A stretch of 64,000 nt of DNA. Origin: Dromaius novaehollandiae (lineage: Eukaryota; Chordata; Aves; Casuariiformes; Dromaiidae). The translations under genes were made by a program, and so were the position numbers. Location of the stretch: positions 2,046,001 to 2,110,000 of the forward strand of contig NW_026991398.1 of assembly GCF_036370855.1 (NCBI RefSeq). The letters run 5' to 3'. The notes beneath the pieces were generated by a model. That model did not search any database and was not told where the DNA came from. It was given only the letters and a program-made list of their open reading frames with translations. This document shows, piece by piece, positions 42,921 to 53,159 of this stretch; within the stretch, counting starts at the first letter, position 1; each line of letters begins with the position of its first letter.

Positions 42921-45900
42921 CCCAGCCCTTTCCATGTTTGAGGTCTCTGGTGGCTGCTCCAGCCAAGCTCTGGCTTTCCTCACTCCATCCCTGCATGCAC
43001 GGACAAGGTCTTGATGCTCCCCCTGGGCAGCCCGTGCCCCTTCCACCCTCTGTGCACTTCCACCCCAGCACCTTGAGCGCTGGTGCTGTTGCCAGGGCAG
43101 AGGTGGAGGATCCCCCGGAGCGGCTCCTCAGGGAGCTCCCCAGGGAAACGCTGTGCCCAGCCCCAGCCTCAGCCCCAGCCCCAGCGTGGCAGAGGGGAGC
43201 TGCCCTCTCCCGACCCACCCTGGCAGTGCCAGCCCCACCTCAGCCTGCTCCTGAAAGGCTCCAGTGCAGCCCTGGAGGGAGCTGGAGCTGCCTCAGGCCC
43301 CAGGGCAGTCTGGCAGCAGGAGGGTTTGACATGGGCAGAGCGGCAGCATTGCCAGGAGCAAGAGAGGAGCAGGGAAATTGGGATGAAGACCCCTGCCCTC
43401 GTCTGCATGGCCAGGGCACTGGATGGGTGGTGCCTTTCAGGCCGGCCAGGCTCCAGGTTCAGGGTGGATGCCAGCTCAAGGGTGGGAGCATGGGATTCTC
43501 ATGGTCTTCCAGTGCAGCCATGACCTTGGTGAAGGCAAGTGGGCAGACCCAGGCTCATGCAACTGTGGAGGCCGGGGGTGGGAAAGGCATAGGGGGATGG
43601 GGAGCATGGAGGGCAGTGGGGCAGGGTGAACAGCCCTGTTCAGGGCCCCGCAGCTGGACCACGTAGGCCCGAGGCTGCTGAGGCAGGCTGGGCTCCAGAG
43701 GCCGCTTCAACATGAGCTCCGTGCTGGGAATGTTGGGATTTCAGCCTTTGCAGGGAGTAACCTGTGGTGGGGCCGTGAGCGGGTCCCTCTCCTGGACACA
43801 GGCCCTGTCCCGCTCAGAGGCAGAGGAGGACGAGGGAGCGTGGGGCTGGCCAAGGGCTCTGCCCTCGCCTGCCGGCAGTGCAGCTCATGGGAAAGGCAGA
43901 GCCTGTCTCTGTGCCTGGGGTCTTTCCATTCATCGAGTTGCAAAGGATTTTTGGTGGGATCAGACCCCCGGAGGTCTCCAGTCCAACCTCCCACGCACAG
44001 CAGGGCTGCTTAGAGCCCTACGCTCTTGTCTGTGATCTCTGAACTGCACCTGACCCCAGTTACCATCCCCAAACCTGCTCTGCTCCTCTTGTCCAGTCAC
44101 AGCGGGACGGCACCTCTCGTTGGTGGGTCACTGCCCTGCCTGCCTTGCCGGCACCCTCGGCTCCCAGCTCCCCTTCCCACACGCAGCAGCCCAGCTCTTG
44201 CTGCTCCCAGCACTCCAGTGCTCTGTAGCAGGAACCCGTTCACAAGTGGTGCTTAAACACTCAAGCTGTGATACAGAAACACCTGCTTTCATAACTACAC
44301 ATTAAAAAGCACACCCCAAGTGGCTGCTCTCACTTTTTCATCTGGTTAAGACCCCGTGTGCAGCGTCACCCGGGTAGGGGGGGGAGGTCCAAATCCAGAG
44401 CACTCCTTGCTCCTTTAAGTGGGCTGTCAGGCAAGAGCTGCTGCTGTGCCTACATGGCTGACGTTTTTACTTACAACCTTCTCTGGGATCTGCTTGGGTC
44501 CCAGCTTCCCTTGCCAAGGCTTTCCTGACCATAGTTGGACACAGGTCTGAGGCAGAGATGGGGAGTTGGGTCAGCAGGATGGGGACAGGGCCAGGTCAGG
44601 ACCCAAGAGGTGCAGGGCCGGGCACAGACATGTCCACAGTGTAGTTCAGGCACAGCCCAAGGACAAGGGGAGCAGCTCCCTGGCAAGGGGATGAGGCCCT
44701 ACAATGAGGCCGGTCACTCTCCGTCTCCCCTGCTCTTGTGCCCAGCAGATCCCCCTCCCTCTCTGCCTGCAGCTCCTCCATGCCCACCCCGCTGCCCAGC
44801 ACAGCGAGAGCCCTGGCCCTGCAGCCCCTCCAGCAGCTCCTGCTGCCCCACGGACAGAGCAGCCTGCCCCAAGCTGGTGACCAAAGAAACCTGTTTCTCC
44901 TTCTCATGTTCTCTGGATGCTGCCCTGCTTTTCTCCTGGGACATCCCTGCTCCCCAGAGAGCCTTGCCCCAGGCAGATGTGTCTGTGCTGGCCTGGCTGT
45001 TCCTGCACCCCTGCCCTGTGCTCCCTGCAAGGCCATGGGCTGGCGGTGCTGCTCTGCAGGGCGAGTGGGCTGTGGGGGCACGGGGTGACTCCTGACTCTG
45101 CACTAGCCATGCTGGTCAGGGCAGGAAGCAGACTCAGCCAGACAGGGATCACCACCACTGACACTGCTGGCGGGTGTCTGTGCTCAGAGTGACCCCAGGT
45201 GTTTGCAATGGCAGGAGATGTATTTGGGTGGGCACTAGCTCCAGCCTGTGATGTTTCACTGAGGGTGCAGGAATCACTCTCCAGGGCCCCTTCCCTGGGA
45301 CTCCTGGGTCCCCACTGCCTCTCCTGCAATTGCAGAGCCCTCGTTTCCCCCTGCATAGCAGGTTTCAGTGCTTTCCCTTCTGGTTACTCCACCATGGACC
45401 ATCCCTCATTTTGTGAGGCTCCACTCACTGCCCTCCCCCAGGTACACGCTGTCCCTGGAGATCCCCTGAGCTCTCCTGGGGCTTCAGATTCCCCTCCAGA
45501 AGGATGGGCATCTCTCATCAGCGCTGTCACCTGTGAGATAGCCCCAGGCAGGCAATTCAGAGACCATTCTCCATCTCCACTGGTCACTGGTCATTGAGAA
45601 ATGAGCCACGAATCCAGTCCTCAGTCCCTAAGAAATCACAGTGGGACTCTGAGCTCATCCTCTGCAGCCCACGGAGAACACAGGCAGAACAGCAGGCCCT
45701 TTTGTGGTTCAATCCCTTGGGTGTATTTTTAACTCCATCTTCTGAAGAGAAACCAGACTTGAGGCACATGTCTGAGGAGATCCCCTTCTATTTTAAAGGC
45801 ACCCATTACCTGGTCTGCCTGTACTCACAGGAATGCACGTGGCAACAAAACCCTACTGCCACGAGGTTAGGAGAACTCTTGGACCATATACACCCACTAG

Positions 45901-46591
45901 AGTACAGCAGGGCAGTGTGGAAATGAGAACCACTCTGAAAAAGAAAGTCCTGCTGCTGTTGGTGGACATGTCGCCAGGAAAGCTGCAGCCCTCACACAAA
46001 GGCTGCAGCAAGGAAATGCCTGCTTTGGCAGTGGGAGGATGGTCCTAAGGAGCAGAGCGCCTGTCCCCACAGGCTGCATTGAGATCTTCCTCCCCTCCAC
46101 TCCCACTCCTCTGTGAGCACTGGAGCACTGTAGAGGAAAGGGACAAGCCCACGGGGACAGCCAGCTGCCACCCTTGCTGAAGAGGGTTGTGAGATCACAG
46201 CCTGGCTGTGGCTATGGAAACAGAGCTTGCCTAATGGTCATGGGACCCGTGGTGTCGCCCCGTCTTTACTTGTCTGAGCCTCTGTGTGTCCCCCTGAGCT
46301 CCCTTGGTGTCAGCGCTGAAAGACACACTGCGAACAGAAATGCTTCTCCTTGCACTGAGGGCATGCGAGGGAGCTCAGACTAGCGGGCTCTGAGGTTCCC
46401 CCACCTCTGCTGATGAAGGGGGAAGCCTGGCTTCCTGCTCCAACACGGTCTCTGGGTCAGATTCAAACGAGAGACGCCTGAGGACAAGGAGCACGAATCA
46501 GAACATTTTTTTCCTTTACAAGAATGTAACAGAAGATAAGAAAGAAAGAAATGAACAACAGATATGCCTGATGTCAAATACCCTGGGACAG
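42921..46591 (-). repeat. OR-4 3' flank, paralogous to OR-1 3' flank
   Basis: Inverted copy of 11879-15180. It contains a minus-strand CR1 tail at 43930-44040 (CCGGAGGTCTCCAGTCCAAC). The position of the OR-1 poly(A) signal reads AATAGA on the minus strand (plus 45787-45792, TCTATT). Open frames such as 44535-45095 and 45199-45597 (plus) overlap opposite-strand frames and shift relative to the OR-1 side. I see no gene. Confidence 0.65.
43930..44040 (-). mobile_element. CR1 3'-end fragment
   Basis: Antisense CR1 tail (GGAGGTCTCCAGTCCAACCT) in the OR-4 flank. It is the inverted equivalent of 14430-14545. Confidence 0.7.
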
Positions 46592-47516
46592 TTATTGGTG
46601 CTGGCGTTGAACCAGTTTCCTCAGGGCATCCTTGAGCTTCTTGCTCCTCAAGCTGTAGATGAGGGGGTTCAGAGTTGGAGGCACCACCGAGTACAGAACA
46701 GCCACCACCAGGTCCAGAGCTGGGGAGGAGAGGGAGGGGGGCTTCAGGGAGGCAAACATTGCAGTGCTGAGAAACAGGGAGACCATGGCCAGGTGCGGGA
46801 GGCACATGGAAAAGGCTTTGTGCCGGCCCTGCTCAGAGGGGATCCTCAGCACAGCAGTGAAGATCTGCACGTAGGACACCACAATGAAAATGAAACACCC
46901 AAAGCCTAAACAGGCACTAACCACAATAAGCCCAACTTCCCTGAGGTAGGAGTCTGAGCAGGAGAGCTTGAGGATCTGGGGAACTGCACAGAAGAACTGC
47001 TCCACAACATTGCCATGGCAGAGTGGTATAGAAAATGTGTTCCCAGTGTGCAGGAGAGCATAGAGAAAACCAGGCCCAGGCAGCTGCTGCCATTTTGACA
47101 CAAGCTCTGCTGCCCATGAGGGTCCCGTAGTGCAGAGGTCTGCAGATGGCAGCAAATCGGTCATAGGCCATAACAGTGAGAAGAGAGCACTCTGCTGACA
47201 ATGAAAAGAGAAGCAGAAAGAACTGGGCAGCACATCCTGAGTAGGAAATGGCCCTGGTGTCCCTCAGGGAATTGGCCATGGATTTGGGGACAGTGATGGA
47301 GATGGAAGCAAGGTCAAGGATGGAGAGGTTGAGGAGGAAGAAGTACATGGGGGTGTGGAGGTGGTGGTCGCAGGCTATGGCTGTGATGATGAGGCCGTTG
47401 CCCAGGAGGGCAGCCAGGTAGATGCCCAGGAAGGGCAAGAAGGGCAAGAGCTGCAGCTCCCGTGTGTCCGCAAATGCCAGGAGGAGGAACTTGTTGAGGG
47501 AGCTGCTGTTGGACAT
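46592..47516 (-). pseudogene. OR-4: frameshifted OR14-like olfactory receptor
   Basis: This is a former OR14-like receptor GPCR. The frame opens at 47516 with MSNSSSLNKF and keeps GN, LHTPMYFF and MAYDRF. After residue 148 (AAAAWA, TM4) two bases, CT on the plus strand, are missing between 47072 and 47073. The frame then shifts, and the true continuation (GFLYALLHTGN, then KAFSMCLPHL and NPLIYSLRS) runs to a stop at 46592. The 925-bp span is two short of 309 codons. The last exon therefore encodes a receptor of 308 residues if corrected, with a shorter tail ending RQHQ like OR-1. Other damage is P25/P28 in LQLLPFLPFL, A122 in DRFAAIC, loss of the upstream exon 1 region, and a weakened poly(A) hexamer. 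It is very probably dead. Confidence 0.92.
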
Positions 47517-47544
47517 TTGCTCCTATAGGATATAGGAGGATTTT

Positions 47545-47573
47545 CTAAGGAAGAAGAGACATTGACAAGTTAG
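47545..47573 (-). other. OR-4 branch point and acceptor (retained)
   Basis: On the minus strand CTAAC (plus 47569-47573) is followed by a pyrimidine tract and TTAG, with AG at plus 47546-47545. The ACAG acceptor of the other copies has become AAAA. The splice site survives although exon 1 upstream is gone. Confidence 0.65.
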
Positions 47574-48034
47574 GACAGACTTCTGTGAACAATATTTTCT
47601 CATAAACCCCTTCAAACACAAGCATTTCATTTCTCCCCATCTCAGTAGGACTGTCATTGAGCTCCATGGCTTGAGTTCTGGTTTGTGCTAGCTGAGTTTG
47701 CTGTGAGGACATAGAGATCCTCAGCATTGCAGCTGCGCTCAGAGTGAACAGCTGTGACTCCTGGGAGGCAAAAGGAATCACTCTGGCTTTAGTGCAGAGT
47801 GAGGAGGGCTGGCCTGTCCATCCCCCTTGTTCCCAGTTGCCCTGTGCTTACACCTCTGAGGTAGAGGACAATTGCATTCATGTTACCCAGAAAGAAATGA
47901 CACTGCTGAGAGCTGAGGAATGCCAGCTGCAGCCTGACTGCAGCTCATGCCCTTCTTCTAACCTTTTTTTTTTTTTTTCCTATAGTAGAATAATGCAACT
48001 GATTTTTTTTTTTTTGGTTATTTTTTTTGTGGAA
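47574..48034 (-). repeat. Truncated OR-4 intron ending in T-rich junction
   Basis: The OR-related sequence continues upstream of OR-4 to about 47950, matching 10300-10880 inverted. It then breaks at T-runs (47965-47979, 48003-48014, 48023-48030). Beyond this is CR1, so the remaining 2 kb of intron and exon 1 have been deleted or moved. Confidence 0.6.
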
Positions 48035-48330
48035 AGAAATGTGTTGAGAGTTGTGTCTTCCTGGTCACTGATGAACGTGTTAAGCAGGACAGATCCCAGT
48101 AGAGACCCCTGCATACTCCGTTTGTCACCGGCTTCCAGGTAAAGCACAACCCATTCACAAAAACCCTCTGAGCATGATCATCCAACCAGCTTTTTACCCA
48201 CCCAGTTGTCTACCCAGTGTATTGTAATGCTTACTTGTATACGAGAAAACAATGTGAGACAGTATCAAACACCTTGCTAAAATTGTGGTAAATAACATCC
48301 ACTACTCTCCTCTCCTCCGCAAGTACAGAG
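48035..48330 (-). mobile_element. CR1 LINE internal fragment
   Basis: The plus strand reads CACTGATGAACGTGTTAAGC and then AAAACCCTCTGAGCATGATC, the antisense of the CR1 RT region, matching 5225-5460 and 60220-60480. It has neither a 3' end nor a 5' portion and was brought in by the rearrangement behind OR-4. Confidence 0.75.
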
Positions 48331-49310
48331 AAGAGCAAGAAGGGTTTGAGAGTGCAGAGAGCAGAGTGGAGACTTTGGTATGCTGCGCCTCCCATTTACA
48401 CTGCACACATGGATGTGGACAGTACAGACTGTGCCTAAAGGCAGAGGTAGGATTCATTTGTTTGGACACAGGTGGGAAACCGGAGATGGCCTGGGGCACT
48501 TGTCCAGCACCACTCCAAAAAGCCATGGCTTTCCGGTGGGTCCCATGGTGTATCTGCTAGAAAAATGCAGTTGTGCTGGATAACCCAGGCATCCGACATG
48601 GCCCTGCCAGCCTATTTCTACGTCATTAAATCAAGGGTCTGCACTGAATTACGTTAGGATTTTGCACTGCAGGGATCCCCGTATGTCTCGACTTCATAGT
48701 GAGTGGTGGTCTAGCAGTATTAGGCATCTGGGGTCATTTGAGATGGCCAAGGAAATTCCCCACCTGGTGGGGAATCCTCTAGGAGGATCTTGCTCATAGT
48801 CGCTCCATCAGAGCAAGCAGACACTGGCACATGCCTTGGACCACCTCTGTCTCTTCAAATGTCCCCAGGTGCTTGTTTATGGGCAACTGGCTCCCACCCT
48901 CCATCTCCAGTGATTACAGTGGGAGCTTAGACAAGCAGCTCCCATGCAGACACCTATGTTGTGCTCACTTCAGCTTGGGCAAGGGGAATCGCACCTCCAG
49001 TGTGCTTGTGGAGTTCAAAGGAGTCTGCTGAATCCCAGTCCAGCCCAGAGCCTTCTAAACTGGCATAAGATGCCCAGACTGACTCATCTGAATCAATACC
49101 TGAACCATGTGTCCCCTCCCTTCTTGTCCCCATCTAGGTGTCCTGCCTAGTGAAGAGATGGGAAGAGGGGCTTGCAGAGTGGGACATTTCCACCTATCAC
49201 AGATAACCATCCTCTGATGAGACAAACTACAATGCCGGAATGGGTTTCTGTCCTCTGTTTAGAGAGGGACCATGGGTGAATATTTTGGCATGGGGTTTTT
49301 CTGCCCCCTG
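48331..49310 (+). repeat. Module S second half plus start of T, copy 4a
   Basis: Direct copy of about 7370-8340. GTGGGAAACCGGAGATGGCC near 48470 and CCATCCTCTGATGAGACAAA near 49208 are landmarks. It stops just after GAGAGGGACCATGGGTGAATA (49262-49282), within the OR promoter region, so exon 1 is not included. Confidence 0.65.
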
Positions 49311-50250
49311 TGCGCACCTTGCCACTTTTCCCTGCACATCTTCAGCAGGTCTCTATTGTCCAAACCCCTGAGCTCCTCTGCCCTTCAAGGCTGCCTCCCT
49401 TTGCGCATCCCATGGAAGAGCTCCATACAGCTGAGCTTCCTCTTCACACAAAGGACATCCTCCCCCCTCACCTTCCCTCCTGGTCTCTCCTGAAGAACTT
49501 GTAGCCATCAATTGCAGCTCTGTCATCACACAAGCTGTCCCTCCATGTCTCAGCAGCTACTCCACCAATGCCACACTGCCGTGACAGCATGCACAGCTCC
49601 AGCTCCTCTTGCCTGTGCCCCAGGCTGAGGGCATTTGTACACATTGGAGCTGCAGCACCTCAGCTGTGGCACCAGGCCCAAGTGCAGCCTTATGACAGGG
49701 AAACCTGTTACTGAGTGCCCACGATGTCACATGTGCAAAGGCTTTGCTTCATAGCAGAGACATGCTGGAGTGGGTGGCACATGGCAATGGGATGCTGAAA
49801 GAAGGTGCTGATGAAGAGAGCAAACCTGCAGTCCCCAAAGCCAGAGAGAAACCCAGCTGGGCCATGCAGCCCAGCTAGGAGAGGGATTTGCAGCCCCAGG
49901 TGACTCTGAAGCACTTTGGGGCCTGCGACAGAGGTGAAGAGGATGTCCAAGAAAGGCAAGCTGCTGCTAAAAAGGTCCCTGGTATAGCATAGCCTTTGAT
50001 CTAGCCATGCTGTGGACATCATTAGCATGTTCACTGTTCATACCATCAGTGGGAGAGAAGATTCAGGAAAAGGAGAACTGTCAGGGTTTGAAAGCATAGG
50101 CACACGAGTGGAGACTCTGGTGTGAAGTGCCTCCCAGTCCTGCAGCACCCTGGAGGTAGCCAGGACGGACCTTCCCTCCATGCCATGGTGGTGGTGTTCA
50201 GTTGCTGGCACACAGGCCCCAAACCCCTTTGAGAGACCCTACGGTGTCTG
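49311..50250 (+). repeat. Module S first half, copy 4b (out of order)
   Basis: This matches about 6690-7500 (AAGAGCTCCATACAGCTGAG near 49415; GTGACAGCATGCACAGC near 49581). It lies after copy 4a instead of before it, so the two halves are swapped or come from two separate copies. It is broken at its right end by the LTR at 50259. Confidence 0.6.
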
Positions 50251-50258
50251 CCCCGTAC

Positions 50259-50580
50259 TGTGGCATTCGATGACACAGACCACAAGAAGAATGGTGCAAG
50301 AAAGCCTTTATTGAAAACACAATGGCTGGTTATATAGCCATCAGGCTCAGCCACCCCTCCAGGTATCTCCTTGGCATTGTGGCATCCTGTGATAGGTAGA
50401 AGGCATCTCCTGATGCCCAGCAGGCAGGCAGGACAGTCTAGCAGGACAGGCCCACCGCAGCTGCTGACACGTAGGCAGGAAGACACATGCTCACTGGCAA
50501 CTCACGTGCACACATTCTGGACACAAATCATAGTTACCAGATCATTACTTTCTGCCTTAGAGATCCTCTGCTGTCCTACA
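50259..50580 (-). mobile_element. Solo LTR of an endogenous retrovirus
   Basis: A 322-bp stretch bounded by TGTGG and CTACA (TG...CA). Read on the minus strand it has a TATATAA box (plus 50330-50336) and AATAAA (TTTATT at plus 50307-50312) about 20 bases further on. This is the compact spacing seen in avian alpharetrovirus/ERVK-type LTRs. No internal retroviral genes, primer-binding site or polypurine tract adjoin it, so it appears solo. I could not find matching target-site duplications. The precise family is not assigned. Confidence 0.6.
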
Positions 50581-50585
50581 CAGCA

Positions 50586-51560
50586 TCACTCAATCTTGGT
50601 CCCCAACAATCTGCCTGCTGCTGGCCTATCAGGGACTCAGGCAGAAGTGACCTCACAAGCAAATGCCCAAGCCATTAGCCAAGTGCTAGCCTTGCACAGA
50701 CAAGTGACCTCACAGCGACCCTCCCAGTAATGTGCCTCCACACAGTCTGTCAGGCACTGAGACAGAGCTGAGCTCACAAACATCTCTCCACCACGTGCCT
50801 GCTGCTGGCCTCCCTGCTGCTCTGGAGGAAAGGACCTCAAAGTCAGCTCCCAGCAAGGGGCCTGCTACTGTCTTATCACAGACAGACAGGACACACAACT
50901 GTCCTCATCAGCACCTTCCCCACTTCACAGCCTGCTGCTGGCCTATCAGCTTCTCACCCAGAAGGCACCTCACAGGCACCTTTACAGCCAGGCGCCTGCT
51001 GCAGCCCTGGAGGCTGCTGGGACAGGAGGGACCTCCGAGTCAGTTCCCAGCCAGGTGCCAGCTGCTGGCCTGCCAGCTGCTCTGTCTGCAGTGCCCTCAC
51101 AAGGACCTTCCCAGGCAGGGGCCTGCTGCTGGCCTATCAGGGACTCAGAAGGAGATGACCTCACAGTCCCCTTCACAGCCATGTGCCTGTCACTGGACTA
51201 TGAGCCTCTGAGACTGCAGTTACCTCATGATAACCTCCCCAGCCATGAGCCAAATGATAACCTATCAGCTGCTCAGGCAGAAGTGAGCTCCAAAGCACAT
51301 GTCTCAGCCATGGACCTGCTGCTGCCCCAACCACTGCTCAGCTGGAAGTGACCTCACAGTCACCTTTCCAGCCACAGCCCTCATGCTATCCAATCAGTTC
51401 ATCAGTCACAAGTGACCTCACCATCAACAGCCAAGCCTTGTTCCTGCTGATAGCCTATCAGCTACTCCACCACAAGTGACCTCGCAATCAACAGCCGAGC
51501 CACGTGTCTCCTGCTGGCCTGGCAGCTCCTGACCAAGAGCTGATTTGACACTGGGGATCT
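50586..51560 (+). repeat. Minisatellite array 2, about 64 bp period
   Basis: About fifteen degenerate units have cores (CTGCTGGCCTATCAG or relatives) near 50624, 50690, 50742, 50806, 50867, 50938, 50996, 51062, 51125, 51190, 51256, 51319, 51384, 51447 and 51511. TGACCTCA or a one-base variant follows most cores (exact at 50648, 50705, 51156, 51349, 51413). One core is a perfect CCAATCAG (51390-51397). The same unit is in array 1 (26500-27075). Confidence 0.85.
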
Positions 51561-52540
51561 CCTGGCCCAGCTCTCGCAGACAGCCATGACCTCCCTGCCC
51601 ACAGCCCAGCCACATGGCTATTGTCGCCTGCAGCTGCCCCTGCCTCCCCCAAGGCTCAGCCAGCTCCTGAGCGGCTGCCCGGACTCACCCCGGGGCCTTG
51701 CAATGATCACAGTGCAGCAAAACACCCACTACGCACCAGTTACTGCCCCAAGGGAACATCAGCTCCTGCCTAGGTAGCACCTCCACCTGGCCCATGAAAC
51801 TTAGCAATTGCAGAAAGGCCTGCAAGTAATTCTGGGCAACATCTCCTAACAGGAGGATTGCATGGGAGCAGCGACCATGGAGCTGGAGATAGCAGGGCCT
51901 CATGTCCCAGTCACAGGGAGAAGCCTTCCCGCAGCTCCCAAGTCTGGTTCCTGCCCCAGTGCTGAACACACCCAGCACATCCTCCACACCCCCAGGACAA
52001 CAAGCACTCTCCTGCTTGGGGCCCTGACACTCTGAGACACAGGGAAGGACTGCGGCCAGGGCATCTCAGCGGGGGAAACCAGCAGAGCCGGGATTCAGCA
52101 GCTCTGCAGCCTGGCCTGGGAGCAGGGCTAATGGCACCGGCCAGGGCAGCACTGGCCGCCCAGCAGCTGCCAAGGCCCTGCAGGAGCCCAGCAGCTCCCA
52201 GCACAGAGCTGCTCTGCAAACACCCTCCCGGCTGCTGCCAGGGCTGCAGGGCTGCAGCCCAGCAAGAGGCCCGGAGCAGCCGCAGCGGCTGGGGCCTGGC
52301 GGGACCCGTGGGGACAGCCTCTCTGCGAGCCCTGGGAAACGCACTGTTCAGGACAAAAGGGAGCCTGGGGCAGGGCCCTGGCGAGGCCCCCAGCAGCCTG
52401 CTGCACTCCCATTGGCTGACGGAGCCATCAGTCCAGCCCAGCCCGCCCTCCTCCCCTTGCTGGCCAGTAGGAGGACAACACTGGGGGCGATGCCATGGTA
52501 ACGCTGAGGCCCTGTGTGACCTGGTGGGCAGCCCCACCCC
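51561..52540. other. GC-rich block V2 interior; no recognised gene
   Basis: GC-rich sequence with an ATTGG (CCAAT on the other strand) at 52411-52415. Long frames occupy both strands (51911-52642 minus; 52131-52952 plus) and follow composition. There is no motif or paralogous frame to support either. Confidence 0.4.
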
Positions 52541-53090
52541 TGCATCCCCTTTCCCCCCCCGCCCCGCGATGAGGCACCATGTTGTGGGCAGCAGCCCCGG
52601 GGCTCGGCAGCCCTCACGCTGCACCCGGCAGGGCTGGGCCACGGCCAGGCGGGGGCTGCTCTCTGTGGGGCCACGCTGGGCCCCAGCATGTCATTCCACA
52701 GGGCTGAGGAGCCCCGGGGCCCCGGGGCAGCCAGGGCCAGAGCAGCTCTGGGCCTGCCGGTGCTGGGCAGCGGAGGTGTGGGGCCGGGAGGGAGCGGGGG
52801 AGATGGCCCTGCTGGGCTCCCCCCAGCACTGCCCCCCATGGCTCAGAGAAACAGGCTTGGGGTCAGCAGGGCCTGGTGGGGTGGCGATGGCACCCCCACC
52901 TGTTCCCAAGCTGCTCCCCCAAACAGGCTGTCTTTTGGGTGCAGAGGTCTGACTTCGGTTTAGAGGAGGACAGGGCCTGTGGCCATTGGAGGACAACATC
53001 TCTGAGCCCAAAGCATGTTCTGCCACGTTGGAAGCGTAAAGGTATCCACAGGGAAGGAACAGAGCTTCTCCCAGACAAGTAGATGCCTTG
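52541..53090. promoter_or_regulatory. GC-rich island of block V2
   Basis: A C-run (52551-52558) is followed by CACCATGTTGTGGGC (52575-52589), the counterpart of 31221-31235, then a strongly GC-rich stretch. The context (array, CCAAT box, GC-rich island with a CCATNTT core) resembles a TATA-less promoter. No downstream gene is recognised. Confidence 0.35.
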
Positions 53091-53159
53091 TGGTTATTAG
53101 TAAGTGTAGGTTTTATCTCCCATTTGGGCATTTCCAGCAGGCTCTTGAGAGCCCCCCAG

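Noticed and set aside
42458-43666. Open frame of 402 codons after OR-3
   Set aside because: It crosses the boundary between two paralogous flanks and overlaps opposite-strand frames, and the matching sequence at 14.5-16.3 kb has no equivalent frame. It contains the 42-bp repeat read through as a repeated peptide.
50586-51560. Could the 64-bp array be a CRISPR array?
   Set aside because: Units are degenerate along their whole length with no constant repeat/variable spacer alternation, and the sequence is vertebrate.
52131-52952. Open frame of 273 codons in block V2 (also 51911-52642 and 52691-53440 minus)
   Set aside because: Composition-driven frames on both strands, without motif or paralogous frame conservation.
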